Below are positions 11,405-22,064 of a stretch of 64,000 bases of DNA, piece after piece. A program made the translations under genes and the position numbers. The stretch spans positions 185,705 through 249,704 of the forward strand of contig JAMZAV010000804.1 in NCBI GenBank assembly GCA_024449915.1, written 5' to 3'. How positions within the stretch are numbered: the first letter of the stretch is position 1; the number at the start of each line of letters is the position of its first letter. This stretch comes from Sweltsa coloradensis (lineage: Eukaryota > Arthropoda > Insecta > Plecoptera > Chloroperlidae). The notes beneath the pieces were generated by a model. The model was not told the origin of the DNA, made no database searches, and was given only the letters and a program-made list of their open reading frames with translations.

Positions 11405-12868
11405 GTACAGAATTTTTGCTTATCGTAAGTTGTTGGTTATGTATACCTACACATGCCAGAGAAACTTTACCGCTGTCCGACCCCCCTAATTTGCATAATT
11501 AATTAATTAGTCAAATCTAATTAAAATCAATATTCTCTGAATTTGAACAACTTTTATGCAAATGTGTATCAAACTAGATTAACCAAACAATTTTGAATCT
11601 GGAAAAAAATATAATTAAAACATTCATGGTTCCATCACCCTTAATTAATAATTTATAATTATAACAGCACTTTTAATCAGATGACTCCTGTGTCTAGTTG
11701 ATAACATTGATAATTGTTGCGACGGTTGTATTTATTAGAGTAGTATAATAGGTAAGCTGTGTATAAACTTTACCGCATTTGAAAACACATAAACATGATT
11801 AATTTGCATAATTAAAAAATCTGACAAAATTATGCATTATGAAAAGTTTCAAGTAATTTGAACACCATCGATATGTCAAATGAAAGATACAGATCCGTAG
11901 GTTTTTATATAAATATATTCAGGATGGTAAAATCATCTGTAATTGAAATTGCAGTAAAATGGGGGGGGGGGAGGATTGAAGTCACAAGCTCAACATGTTC
12001 TAAGCGCCTTCAAACATACCCATCATGCAATATCTACACTGCAGTCAGTTATCAATTAGTATTTATTAATGTTGTTTTCATTATATAAAGAGTCGATTTA
12101 CCTTATCACAGATTTTTGTAAAATTAAATTATTATCAAAAGTTTAATAAAATGTGAAAACAGAATGCAATAATGACTTTTTCTTCCTCGAAACTAGTTTA
12201 TCTTCGCAAACCACATAATATTGAGTTCACAGATTTGGTTAACAACATTGTGGTCGTAATTTTCTCATTTCGTATCCTTGATTGTACTAACTTGTATTAA
12301 TGACGTATATTTTTGTATATTTTCTCTCTATTTATGTACCTCCATTGATTATTATGTTATCCTTATTATGATTATACGATCATTCAACAAAGTTTGAAGA
12401 TGTAGAGCAAACTACGTAAAACAGAAAAGATAAAAACGTATTCAAATCTACAATAATGGCCATTCCTTTACTTAGCGATGTCAAAAGTTGGAATTCCAAC
12501 ACGGGATTGTGTTTTTAAATGCATTTCACCCAACACCATAAATGTGTAGGCCTACATGTGTGTTTCATAACGTTCTTCAGAGAATGATTTAGCAAATGCA
12601 TTAACTTTTGAATGAAGCACAACGCCACCAGCATTATTTGACTCTCCAGGTATTCCTTGGCAACCTCAGAAGTTTGCCATTGGGGGTACGCTCTTTTGAA
12701 TATAACACATCTAGAAACTGATAAATGAATAGAGTGAAAATTAACCAATGCATAACTATTGCTTTGTGATCGATGGGGGGCATTTACTCCATAGGATATA
12801 CCTTGGTCTAGAGATAGTACACCCATGCAAGAACTATACATAGATCACATTAAAAGCAATATACCCAT

Positions 12869-13934
12869 GCCACTGTCGTATTTTTTGGTTATGACAATGT
12901 GGAGCATCGACGAAATTCACTACACATTTTAAGCGAATTAACCGGTGGTAGCAAATGTAGTACAATCAAGTTTGAGCCAATCATGGCGATACGAAGAGAT
13001 ACGTTTCTGTCTCACCCAACGAACAAATCAAGATTCTTTCGACTCTTGGCATCGAGATTTCAATCAAATAACATCACAGTACTTCCAGCAAAAGCTGACG
13101 CAGATGTTTTAATTGCAATACCGGCAGTAGATTACGCCATCATTGAGTACACCACACTTATTGGAGATAACAGCGACTTGCCAGTGCTGCTATATGTTAC
13201 CACTTCAACCTAAAAACTCCTGCTTATGAACTCATCTTGAAATCAGAGTTGAAATCTGATACCACTAAACAGGCTTTATGGGATATGCGTTACACAACAA
13301 CCAAGCTAGGTCATGAAGTGTGCTGTTGTTCACCATTCATACATGCAATAACTGGATATGGATGGATTTTACTTAAAAAATGTTTGGGATTGGTAACGGT
13401 TTACCATTGAAGAAATTTGAACTCGATATGAAAATGTATTCAGGTGTTTTCAACAATAGCATTTCTACAATAAATGAGATTGTTGAATGCGGTGAAAACG
13501 CAATGGCAAACCACACCTAAGTCTCAATGAACTACGAATAGAGAAGTTTAGTCAGAAACTTATAACTGATAAAAAGGTTATCCAGCCTGAGACTCTGCCA
13601 CCTACATCAGCAGCATCTTACTTCCTCAAGTACAAGTTTGGCTTGAAAATAATTCTCTTGATCCTTTGAAATTTGCATGAACTCTTTCAGAAAACAGCTT
13701 TGTACCTGTGTCTTACGGACATGCATCGTATCTTCTCTCAACAATACGATGTAATTGTAAAGTAGAGTGGGGGTTCGAATTAAGGTGCAATTGCAAGAAG
13801 CAAGGCTTAAAGAATGTTCCAGTGTGTGTGAAAATTGCCAATGTGTAAATTGTGCAAATTCGCTAACAATTTATTTGGATGCTTCCTACGACAGTGATCA
13901 GGACATCAATGCAGTTGGCGTGGATGACATCTAG
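12869..13934 (+). pseudogene. Uncharacterised metazoan Cys-rich family protein, C-terminal half, decayed
   Basis: The frame opens with VVFFGYDN at about 12875, then FLSHPTNKSRFFRLLASRF, ADADVLIAIPAV and IGDNSDLPVLL. It breaks near 13213 and can be followed in changing frames through an IHAITGYG segment, PPTSAASY, LDPLKF and STIRCNCK, RCNCKKQGL, then ECSSVCENCQC..NC up to the stop at 13932-13934. This order (an FD.Y motif, D.D...L, a GD..DL..LL motif, then a CxC/Cys-rich tail) matches a large, uncharacterised family repeated in many invertebrate genomes. A second relative lies at 60700-61660. The copy is inactive. Recognition is from motif order alone. Confidence 0.6.
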
Positions 13935-14064
13935 TTAAGCTCTGTTTGAAACGCATTTATCACAAAAATAAATATCATAATGTTAATAATTTGTATCCAA
14001 TATTTAGAAGGTTGTGAAAAAAGGGAAAATTATTTTGTCATCAGTTTAAAATTAATTAATAAGG

Positions 14065-14992
14065 CTTAGTAAGGCGATCGCACATCTGTGAAGTTTCTAC
14101 ACAGGTAGTCCAAGCTATCGGTCTTGAATGGCCAACCATCAAAACAATAATCATTGTTTTTAATTCTTAGCTGGAGGCATCTTATCAAAAATGCTATGAT
14201 AACTATAAGCAATTTAATTATGATTATTGAAACCATAACCACATTTTTTTGTTTTTAGTTTCGTTAGAAGGAATACATTGAGAAGTATTTTTTATCGAAA
14301 ATGGTGAAAATAGCCGAAATATGAATTTTAATTAGTTTGTCGCTTTAATTAATTAGACTAATTAGGGCGGTCGAACAGTGGTAAAGTTTCTACACAGGTT
14401 GCCAAAGTTGACGGTCTTGAATGTACAACCATCAGAACAAAAATCGTTATTTGTTATTCGATACGGGAGGCATCTAATCAAAAATGTTTATCATGATTAT
14501 AAGCAATTAATTATGGTACTTCAAACCAAAATTACATGTTTTAAATGTATTGTTTTGTAGAAGGTTGGATTCTCCACTGAAAAGTGTTTTTTTTCTTATA
14601 AAAATCCGTAAAAATAGTCGAAATATGAATTTTAATGAGTTTTCACATATTAATTAATTAAGCTAATTAGGGCGGTCGGACAGCGGTAAAGTTTCTACAC
14701 AGGTTGTCCATGTTGCTGATCTTGAATGTACAACCATAAAAACAATAATCGTTATTTGCAATTCGATACGGGAGGCCTCTTATCAAAAATGCTAGGATAA
14801 TTATAAACAATTAATTAAGATGATTAAACCCAAAAAAGTATTTTTTTATATTTTCTAAATATGTTAAATTTATCATCTGAGAAGTATTTGATGAACGAAT
14901 CTGTAAAAATAATGATTTTATGAATTTTAATTAGTTTTTACATTTTAATTAAATATGCTAATTAGGGCTGTCGGATAGCGGTAAAGTTTCTT
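14065..14992 (+). repeat. Tandem ~300 bp terminal repeats of the TIR element
   Basis: The phrase AGGGCGGTCG.ACAG.GGTAAAGTTTC recurs near 14070, 14361, 14666 and 14962 at about 295-305 nt spacing. Between copies the sequence GTACAACCATMAAAACAATAATCGTTATT and a GATACGGGAGGC segment also repeats. Units share an AATTAATTA..TAATTAGGGC junction. Confidence 0.8.
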
Positions 14993-14999
14993 TTTCATA

Positions 15000-15570
15000 T
15001 AAAGATAACCTTAACAAATAATATTTTGTATACAAAAATTCTGTACAAATTTGTTCATGGTCAAATGGTTCGTTTCTTGGACTAGCCTACAGGTCTGACA
15101 GGTACACGTGAATTTTCAAAACGCCCACTTTTAACTCATTACTATTTGTTCTCTTCTACCTACTTAATAACAATGATATTATACCTTCAGTGAAATAAAT
15201 ATAAGCATGCATTAGTTGTTATGCGTCTTTGTCTAAAACACAGGTTCAACTGTGCTGTAGAGTCATTATTATACAGGCATTACGCTCTCGCAGGCGGGTA
15301 TAGGCCTACAGGCAGGCCTAGGCCTACGCCCTGAAGATAAAGCTAAGGCCTATACACGATCATATTATGATTTGAACACCAATTTATTCGTAATTTCGTA
15401 ATTAGTAGCCTATAAAAATATACTTGTCACGTTCGGTAACTAGGCCCTATTTCTAGGCATTGTCATATCTAATTACCTCCAGTGATTTGAAAGACTAGAG
15501 CTAACCATTGTTTTCAGACCAGAATGCTTGTCATTATTTGATCAAAATTAAGTTATTTGTTTTAATGTCT
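15000..15570. other. Unassigned stretch rich in TAGGCCTA
   Basis: No gene or RNA seen. The palindrome TAGGCCTA and its variants are unusually frequent between 15295 and 15360, as at 16130-16230, 45580 and 55365-55385. Confidence 0.4.
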
Positions 15571-15573
15571 TTT

Positions 15574-16020
15574 TGGATGAGCGTAGCGAGCGAAGCAAAG
15601 ATTCCATTTTAATACACTGGAGAAAAAGTCCGGAATGTTTTTTCTTTCTTTTTTCTGTTTGTATTTTTGTGCGTTTGTTAACACGATTCCGGCTAAACCG
15701 ATACTCCAATTGCGATGCAATTTTGTAGGGGCCTTCGAAATCTCTTAACTTAGAACTGCCACGTTTTTGAGCGCAATCGAAAAATTATTTCTCATGAAAA
15801 TCGCAATTTTACGATTTTTTTCGATTCTTAAAATTTCGACTTGTAACACCTTCATGCTTTATCCGATTGTAATGATTTTTTCACAGAACCTTAATTTTAT
15901 GAATAAATATATTCGTGTGAAATTTGGGCGTTGTCGAAAAATAATTTCTCATGAAAATCGCAATTTTACGCTTTTTCCGTTTTTTTTTTTTAAATTACGC
16001 TCATCCAACAACGCGCCTGA
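15574..16020 (+). repeat. GGATGAGCG-family repeat, short divergent copy
   Basis: It starts TTTGGATGAGCGTAGCGAGC and ends TTACGCTCATCCAACAACGC, and contains the internal phrases GCGATGCAATTTTGTAGGGG and CTCATGAAAATCGCAATTTT, each shared in outline with the copies at 22661, 32796, 34072 and 34845. It is shorter than those copies. No protein is encoded. Confidence 0.75.
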
Positions 16021-16245
16021 AAACGCCTTTGCGAAGTTTCTTTGTAATTTGTCTTTAAAATTGTGTAGGCCTATTCGTTGTAGGTAAATAGATAGACCTT
16101 CCAAGGACATATTATCCTCCTGATTTTATTTTAATATTTTCCAATATGTGGACTGTTTGTAGGCCTATATGGCCTACTGGTACCCAATTAATGTTGAAAA
16201 CTAGCATAACAATGTATGACTTATTAGGCTAAGGCCTATAAAATT

Positions 16246-16453
16246 AATTAAAATATTCACCGCTTATTTTGTGGCTGTTTGTTGGGGTCCACAGAGAAAA
16301 CTTTAACTTGCCACATAAACCCACGCGATAAATACGTCGTGCCCAATCTCGCCTGATAATTTCGTCTCTTGGGAATGAATGCCTCGACACTTCTTTATTA
16401 AATGCCGTGTTTTTGTTGCATCCAGGTACACAACAAATTGTTCCACATTCCAT
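16246..16453 (-). pseudogene. THAP zinc-finger exon with lost metal ligands
   Basis: From the methionine at 16453 the minus strand reads MECGTICCVPGCNKN, then RHSFPRDEIIRRDWARRIYR and WTPTNSHKISGEYFN. The THAP DNA-binding finger has a C2CH pattern; the first two Cys, the FP and W residues and the PT segment are present. The second ligand pair, normally in a (I/V)C(S)xHF motif, reads ISGEYF, so both the third Cys and the His are missing. THAP fingers occur in host regulators and in P-element-type transposases; nothing downstream tells which. The loss of two zinc ligands points to a decaying copy. Confidence 0.6.
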
Positions 16454-16599
16454 TCCAGTCAACAATAAAAAGCAATTGCTAATAAGCCGGATAGGTCTAA
16501 TACCGCGCAAATAATAACATTGAATGAATCACAGCTGTCAGAATGACAGGAATCAGAATCCCATACTGCACTGCAGCGGTCGCGCATGCGCAGTAGATT

Positions 16600-16749
16600 C
16601 TTGTAAAGAGCTATTAAAATAGTATCTAATACCGTTACCCTGTAAAAGCTATGCATCACACAAATGTTCATATCTTCTGTCCATTTGATACGCTGCCTCA
16701 GTTTTCCAGCTTTGATGGTCTGTTGTGCAGTCACAACAAAAACATCCAT
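16600..16749 (-). pseudogene. Fragment with KLRQRIKWTEDMN motif, possibly retroelement N-terminal domain
   Basis: A minus-strand frame beginning with ATG at 16749 gives MDVFVVTAQQ and then KLRQRIKWTEDMNICVMHSF. The basic residues followed by KWTEDMN and an aromatic-rich segment resemble the N-terminal region of some invertebrate retroelement ORFs. The frame loses any family resemblance after about 50 codons. It overlaps the THAP frame region but precedes it on the same strand. Confidence 0.3.
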
Positions 16750-16999
16750 TGTCTGGTGTTTGCGCGTAGGCGAGATAGTCCTACAAGCGACCTAGTGTAG
16801 GGCGAGGGGGGCCAACAGACGACTAGGTATTCGATGAGGGGGGGGGGGGCTAGTGGACTGTATTATAGGATTTTGGAATCGAGATTGCCGTGGGAGGCGG
16901 AGAAATTAGGGAAATCGAGCTGCGAAATATACTGAAATCACTTACCGACTTGCAGTATGGGCTGGGCAAGGTAGCAGGGCGGCGGGTGTGTAGATAACT

Positions 17000-17320
17000 C
17001 AGCTGGGCGGCGGGGGCGTCGGCGTCGAGAGCGATTATAATGGTGAAATATATACTAATATAATGTTAAAACACAACATAAATAGTTACCAGGTACACTG
17101 TATACGTATACACTGGCAAGGTGCGAGTAGAATGCGTTGAACACACGCGCGTTCTCTACGAGCGAGAGACTTGAGAGCTTCTGTCCGACAGAGCGGCTGA
17201 GAGTACACTGAGTCGCGATTTGCCAGCATGGTGCTGACAGACGCAATTGCGGGCAGTGATACAGAATACATCACAGAAAAGGGATGGAAATTAAAAGGAA
17301 ATCAAATAGTGGCGTAAACA
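17000..17320 (-). repeat. Probable 3' LTR of a BEL/Pao element (second family)
   Basis: On the minus strand the pol reading frame ends at 17493. About 170 nt later a TTTTGGTGGCCGGCA segment, which resembles a polypurine-tract/LTR junction of BEL/Pao elements, is followed at 17320 by TGTTTACGCC, a typical LTR start. The other LTR and the left boundary were not found, so the extent is approximate. Confidence 0.4.
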
Positions 17321-17492
17321 TGCCGGCCACCAAAATGAGCCAACATTTTAGGGATAATTCGACACATTACTCAGAATTGGGGAACATGAAGAATCCAGTG
17401 TCTGAGAAGACTTTCGATAGAGCAAGAAATTAAGCGATCAAGCGAACTAAGAAGCAAATATATGAAAACTGTACAATGAAACGTCTGTGCAA

Positions 17493-18440
17493 TTATGCGA
17501 CAGGAAGACTCATGAGCTTGTTCACGGGCCTGGTGTAAGAGCCTGACAGCGTACGTATAGAGGCAACGCGAACAATGCCATCGAGACCGGGATGCAGGTG
17601 GGTTACTCGTCCGATCGGCCAGGAGAGAGGTGTGCTTGAGGCTTCAAGCAAGAAGGTCCATTTTCCACGCTGTATCTGAGTATGTAGATACTCGCGAGAC
17701 CAACGGGTCCAGAATGCCTGGTGTAGTTGTCTCACCCGATGCCAGCGTGACAAATGCGATGTGTTTTCGGGCTCGAGGTGCTCGGGCGGAGCGAGTAGCG
17801 GCGCACCGATCAGAAAATGACCTAGGCTCAGGTAGTCGGATCCATCAGCCGGGTCTTGAGGCGTAGCGCAGAGCAGGCGGCTATTCAAAACAACCTCAAT
17901 GCGCGAGAATAGTGTAGCGTATGAGGGGTATCGGAGATGAGACGGCGGAGAAGAGACTTGGCTGATTTCACCCCTGCTTCCCACAGGCCTCTGAAGTTAG
18001 GAGAATAGGGGGGATTGAAGTGCCAGGTTATTTTTCGACTTGCAAGGGAGTCGGAAATTGAGGTTTTAGACTTGGCGAGGAAGTCTTGGATTTCACGAAT
18101 GTGACGAGCAGCACCGACATAGTTGCGGCCACAATCGGAGTAGATATGAGATGGCAGGCCTCTGCGCGAAGCAAATCTATCAAATGCGGCTAAAAAGACT
18201 TCTGTAGAGAGCTCGGAAACCATTTCCAGGTGTACGGCTTTGGTCGCCATGCATATAAATAGGCATAAGTAACACTTTGTACTTGGAGCATTTCTTCGGT
18301 TGCTGGTTTTCACTGCGAGTGGGCCAGCGTAGTCTGTTCCGACGTGAGAGAAAGTTCGAGAGGGTTGTACACGAGCTTCTGGGAGGTCAGCCATTTTAGG
18401 CTGCAGAGGTTTTGCACGGAACTTGTGACCCCCAGTCGGG
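17493..18440 (-). pseudogene. BEL/Pao pol fragment: integrase core and C-terminal DUF5641
   Basis: Frame 18394-17885 carries the integrase catalytic domain with SHVGTDYAGPL, FICMATKAVHLEMVSEL, HIYSDCGRNYVGA and NPPYSPNFRGLWEAGVKSAK, so the D-D-E residues can be placed. After a frame change, 17984-17493 gives the DUF5641 tail with YLSLGHFLIGAPL, RWHRVRQLHQAFW and TRPVNKLMSLPV. It is a different family from the large BEL element at 47.6 kb. The element is cut short near 18440, so gag, protease, RT and RNase H are missing. Confidence 0.85.
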
Positions 18441-18508
18441 GCATACTTTTATTACAACTGCTATCATTGACTGGGGGCATACTTTTATTACAACTGCTAT
18501 CATTGACT
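18432..18508. repeat. Two tandem ~36 bp units at the truncated end
   Basis: GGGCATACTTTTATTACAAC followed by TGCTATCATTGACT occurs twice in succession, with the period set by GGGGGCATAC/GGGGCATAC. It sits between the BEL fragment and the Penelope-like dimer. Confidence 0.85.
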
Positions 18509-18568
18509 AATAATGTTCTCAAAGCGGGCTTATGCTTAAAAACTGTTTATTCATATATATATATATAT

Positions 18569-19404
18569 AAAAACAAGGATCTTGGGTAAAACCGCGTCGA
18601 AAATAAGATGAACCAGGGCAGAAGCTGGGCGTCCACCGACGTTTCATATGTACTACGTCAGACATTTTCAAGGTTGACTGTGACTCTACGTAGGTTGGAG
18701 TCACAGTGGTTGGCAAGCACGCAGCGCCCGCCTTATATAGCCTCGGATGAAGGTGCGGGGCGGCGAGGTTGTATAGAAAATAGGTGCGGGGCGGCGAGGT
18801 CATATCGTGAAAAGGTGCGGGGCGGCGATGTCATATCGAAAAAAATATATACGAATGGTGGCAATTGAGAATCAAAAAAGCACAGCTTACTGTAGTGAAA
18901 CCTTTTTAGTCCGGCTTCTTGTCAGGGCCTGATTGGTTGTCTTTTGAAATGTTATTCGTGCTTAGAATTATGGAATCTGAAATTTGCACCACCTCTGAGG
19001 GATTTGGCTGAATAGGTCTACGGACTACATTTCGAGGCATGAGTGCAGGTTTCCAAGCAAGAGGGAGGCTCTGGCTGTCATCTCTTTTGTTCTTGTTATT
19101 CGGCCGTTTCGCAATTTCCACAGATTCATGGATAATACGTGGCTTGAGCTGTTGTACAGGACAAATAGTTTTTGTTTTGTCAAAATCTATCACATGCGAG
19201 TAAGCTTTAGCATGTTGAGCTTGGGCTGATTTCTTGTCAACCTCCGTAGATTCACAGTCAACCTTGAAAATGTGTGACGTAGTACAGACGAAACGTCGGT
19301 GGTCGCCCAGGTTCTGCCCTGGTTCATCTTATTTTCGACGCGGTTTTACCCAAGATCCTTGTTTTTATCCTTTGACGGGCCGCGAAAACCTACAACAATC
19401 CATA
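18569..19404. mobile_element. Penelope-like (family B) tail dimer, truncated
   Basis: The left end AAAAACAAGGATCTTGGGTA and the right end TACCCAAGATCCTTGTTTTT are inverted. The left arm (18569 to about 19240) contains the C-terminal PLE coding end on the minus strand and the tail with ACCGACGTTTC; the right arm (about 19241-19404) is a shorter inverted copy of that tail. The same family makes the larger palindrome at 37517-39576. The PLE reverse transcriptase is absent. Confidence 0.75.
18906..19193 (-). CDS. C-terminal end of Penelope-like protein (family B), partial
   Basis: The frame begins within IDFDKTKTICPVQQLKPRII, the segment that follows the GIY-YIG nuclease in the full frames at 38031 and 38566, and continues through WKPALMPRNVVRRPI and SEVVQISDSIIL. 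It lacks the GIY-YIG motif itself because the copy is truncated at about 19215-19240. The last codons in this copy read GPDKKPD instead of the family's PVTRSRTKK because of a small deletion near 18920-18925. Confidence 0.7.
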   Translation of the reverse strand: MIDFDKTKTICPVQQLKPRIIHESVEIAKRPNNKNKRDDSQSLPLAWKPALMPRNVVRRPIQPNPSEVVQISDSIILSTNNISKDNQSGPDKKPD

Positions 19405-19406
19405 TA

Positions 19407-19411
<5 letters not shown>

Positions 19412-19468
<57 letters not shown>

Positions 19469-19508
19469 ATTTTTATTATTATTAATTATTATTTATTATT
19501 ATTATTAT
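19412..19508. repeat. (ATT)n microsatellite
   Basis: About 95 nt of ATT/TTA trinucleotide units with occasional AATT interruptions, between the PLE dimer and the repeat at 19517. Confidence 0.95.
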
Positions 19509-19516
19509 TTTTAATT

Positions 19517-20446
19517 AGACGAGTGAGCGCAGCGAAACGAAGTCTTTACTAACGCTACTCGATCGGGCCTAGGCCGTGACCATTGTCTGTATGTTAAATG
19601 TCTGTCTGTCTGTTTGTCCGGGCTCATACGGCCGATCGGCCAAATAGATTGAGCTGAAATTTTAAACAGACATCCGTGACCAGGTAACTTAGACCTGCTA
19701 ACAAAATGAGCACAATCCATTTTGATTTAAACCTTCAAGAAATAATAAACTGTAAAATAGGCCAAACATTTGTAGAAATTCTTTTAACGACAATATGTTT
19801 CACTTTTGAAAAATCACCGTCTCTTAGAGAATATGTTACTCGGTTGCGATGGAGGCAGTGGAATAAATATTTGTAATACCGTTATGCGGTGACCAAAGAG
19901 TATCGAAATTTGCACGCTTAAGGTATCCCCCAAATTCCGCTAGGAGATTGAGTAAACCTTGCAATCTTTACTCGTATTTCGTACTGGCTATGTTTTTCAT
20001 TGTATTGTCACAGTTGATGTAGGCTAGACTGCGTTATATGCATTTCAAAACATGTTTAATCATTTTTTAAATCTAATCCAGGAAATAAAAAATCTTTTAC
20101 AACAAGGGGATTGAACGCAGGTCTCCCACATTCCGGAAATAAGGGTGCCTTAGGCAACTAGACTAGGACAACGACTAAGTCGTTGTTAGACGAGTGAGCG
20201 AGTCATGTGTTGAGTACACGGGAATATTTGCATTTAAGTTTGATAATTATATAGGTATAAATAAAAGGGTTTTTAAGTTTAGTTGGTATAAGAGCACGTC
20301 AACTGTAAGGCCATAATGCGCCACTTTAGCCAATGATAGGCTAGGGAGGTCTAAGGTAGGGGATAGAAAAGTAATGTTAGCGGGTACTCAACACATGGCT
20401 CACTCACTCGTCTAACAACTACTTTGGCGTTTCCCTAGTAATATTA
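19517..20446 (+). repeat. Left arm of the inverted composite repeat around the MuSK-like exon
   Basis: In order this arm holds segment A (19517-19992, beginning GACGAGTGAGCGCAGCG), a short linker, a tRNA-like segment T (about 20085-20165) and a short TIR element M (about 20166-20446). The same parts occur inverted and in mirror order at 22065-24556. Matches include GAGATTGAGTAAACCTTGCA with its inverse near 23545-23565, and CATTTCAAAACATG in the linker. The T-M junction is the same in both arms, so they are copies of one composite. Confidence 0.75.
20166..20446. repeat. Short TIR element (family M, CTAGGAAAACGCC)
   Basis: The ends read GTTGTTAGACGAGTGAGCGA ... TCGTCTAACAAC and CGTTTCCCTAGT. 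The interior includes GTTGAGTAC / GTACTCAACACATG inverted repeats and GGCCATAATGCGCCACTTTA. Other copies are at 22065-22571, 44716-44999 and 63676-63858. No coding capacity. Confidence 0.75.
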
Positions 20447-20761
20447 TTGTTACTAGGCCCATTATTTTTGGTGCTCCAATGACTTTAATATACTGAGATT
20501 GTTACGTGAATTAACTTGGAAACATTTTTTAGGAATTTAAATAATGTATTAAGTTGGAAAATGCTAAAATTTCGAGCTAGTGTGTATGATACTGTCATAC
20601 ATCAGCCGCGATGTAACACATCGACGGCCGCCGTCAGACTGACAAGGTGAGCGCTTGCATCCTCATCACTCGTCACAGGGGTGTGTGTGCAATATTAAAG
20701 TGATGTTACAAATTGTGTAATGAGTGTTATCATGGTGTTATTTTGTATTTTGAACTTGCAG

Positions 20762-21607
20762 GCAAAGACACCCGGGCTTGTGAAAGGGGAAGAATTTACC
20801 CTAGTTGCTGTAAAAATGCTGAAGGACGAAGCATCGGAAGACTTACAGGTTGACTTCGAACGTGAAGCTTGTCTGCTTGCCGAGTTCGACCACCCAAATA
20901 TAGTGAAGTTGTTGGGAGTGTGTGCCGTTGGGCGCCCCATGTGCCTTCTCTTTGAATACATGGGACGGGGGGACCTCAACGAGTTTCTGCGTTCCTGTTC
21001 GCCCAGTAACTACATTGTGCGCAGCTCAGAGGGCGATGGCGATATGTTTAAGGATGTGCAACTCACCCATGTGGATCTGGTGGATGTGGCGAGACAGGTG
21101 GCTGCGGGAATGGTATATCTTTCGGATCGGAAGTTTGTTCATCGCGATTTGGCAACTAGAAATTGTCTCATTGACGACGACATGGTGGTTAAGATTGCTG
21201 ATTTCGGGCTATCGCAGAAAATCTACCTTCAAGACTATTACAAGGGGGATGAGCATGATGCCATTCCCGTGCGGTGGATGCCGTTGGAAAGTATTCTCTA
21301 CAACAAGTACACAGTGGAGTCGGACGTATGGGCATTTGGCGTGTGTTTGTGGGAAATATTTTCGTTTGCCCTCCAGCCATACTATGGTATGACTCATGAG
21401 GAAGTTGTCAAATATATTAAAGAGGGTAACATGTTGCAATGTCCTGACAATACTCCAAAGCCCCTGTATGATTTGATGAAACTCTGTTGGAATCGTAAGC
21501 CCCCTTCGCGTCCTAGCTTCAGGACGATTCATCGGATGTTGGATGAGATTTGGATGGATCTAGAGCACGGTGATGGTTCGCGATATCCTCGGCGAGTCAA
21601 TGTCTAA
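20762..21607 (+). CDS. MUSK: MuSK-like receptor tyrosine kinase, last exon (most of the kinase domain)
   Basis: The exon starts after the acceptor CTTGCAG at 20755-20761 and runs 281 codons to a stop at 21605-21607; codons upstream of it in the open frame are intronic. It encodes the kinase from just after the glycine loop: VAVKMLK with the ATP-binding Lys, [26 protein letters not shown], then HRDLATRN, the DFG motif, an activation loop with YLQDYYK (three tyrosines), the RWMPLESI segment, SDVWAFG and [11 protein letters not shown]. The AKTPGL start, [20 protein letters not shown] and [12 protein letters not shown] match MuSK rather than Trk or ROR. The protein ends RRVNV, a C-terminal VxV like that of vertebrate MuSK. 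Extracellular, transmembrane and glycine-loop exons are not in the window. The frame has no defects, so it is either functional or recently copied. Confidence 0.9.
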   Translation, partial: AKTPGLVKGEEFTLVAVKMLKDEASEDLQVDFEREACLLAEFDHPNIVKLLGVCAVGRPMCLLFEYMGRGDLNEFLRSCSPSNYIVRSSEGDGDMFKDVQLTHVDLVDVARQVAAGMVYLSDRKFVHRDLATRNCLIDDDMVVKIADFGLSQKIYLQDYYKGDEHDAIPVRWMPLESILYNKYTVESDVWAFGVCLWEIFSFALQPYYGMTHEEVVKYIKEGNMLQCPDNTPKPLYDLMKLCWNRKPPSRPSFRTIHRMLDEIWMDLEHGDGSRYPRRVNV

Positions 21608-22064
21608 TGATTTTCAATTAATGTTACACCTATCTCCAGTGTTTGTTGTGTGAACTTTGCCAATGGCCTGTGTGGTTTTGTATGATTATTGATCATGTTG
21701 TGCATGGAATTTCTTGTAAAATTGTCAAGTCAGTAATTTTTATACTATACTACTGTATTTCTCTCCCAGTTCAATATTTGTTCATTCTACTAAACAATCT
21801 TAAGTTTGTAATTTCTTATTTTATTGGAAAATCGTAGCATTTTTGAGTATATTCTACATCTAGTGACCGTTACAAATAGGCCTAGACATATTATTCTACT
21901 TGTATGGATTCTCAACTGTATAGCTTGGTCATGTGTGAGTGTGACATAGTTCTAGAATTGAAAATCATTGGTTGCCATACTACAATGTGGTTCAGTAGGT
22001 CCTTAAGTATTTATGCTACTGATTTGAACCATATTCATTGTTAACGTATGTTGTACATACAGGT
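21608..22064 (+). other. Probable 3' untranslated region of the MuSK-like gene
   Basis: AT-rich sequence follows the stop codon with no further open frame of note. I found no canonical AATAAA before the inverted repeat begins at 22065, so the polyadenylation site is unknown. Confidence 0.4.

Larger units (their letters stand above)
11460..14992 (+). mobile_element. TIR DNA element carrying a dead Cys-rich family gene
   Basis: The left end AGAAACTTTACCGCTGTCCG matches, inverted, the right end ending GATAGCGGTAAAGTTTCT; similarity continues through CCCTAATT.GCAT and TTAATTAA for about 45 nt. The right end is preceded by further copies of the same terminus in tandem (from about 14065). The interior holds the degenerate ORF at 12869-13934. 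I see no clear target duplication. The repeated termini and single internal gene suggest a cut-and-paste element, but no recognised transposase is present. Confidence 0.55.

Noticed and set aside
20720..20761. N-terminal 14 codons of the kinase open frame as a signal peptide start
   Set aside because: The segment is hydrophobic but lies upstream of a clear splice acceptor (CTTGCAG), and MuSK homology begins exactly after it, so it is intron.
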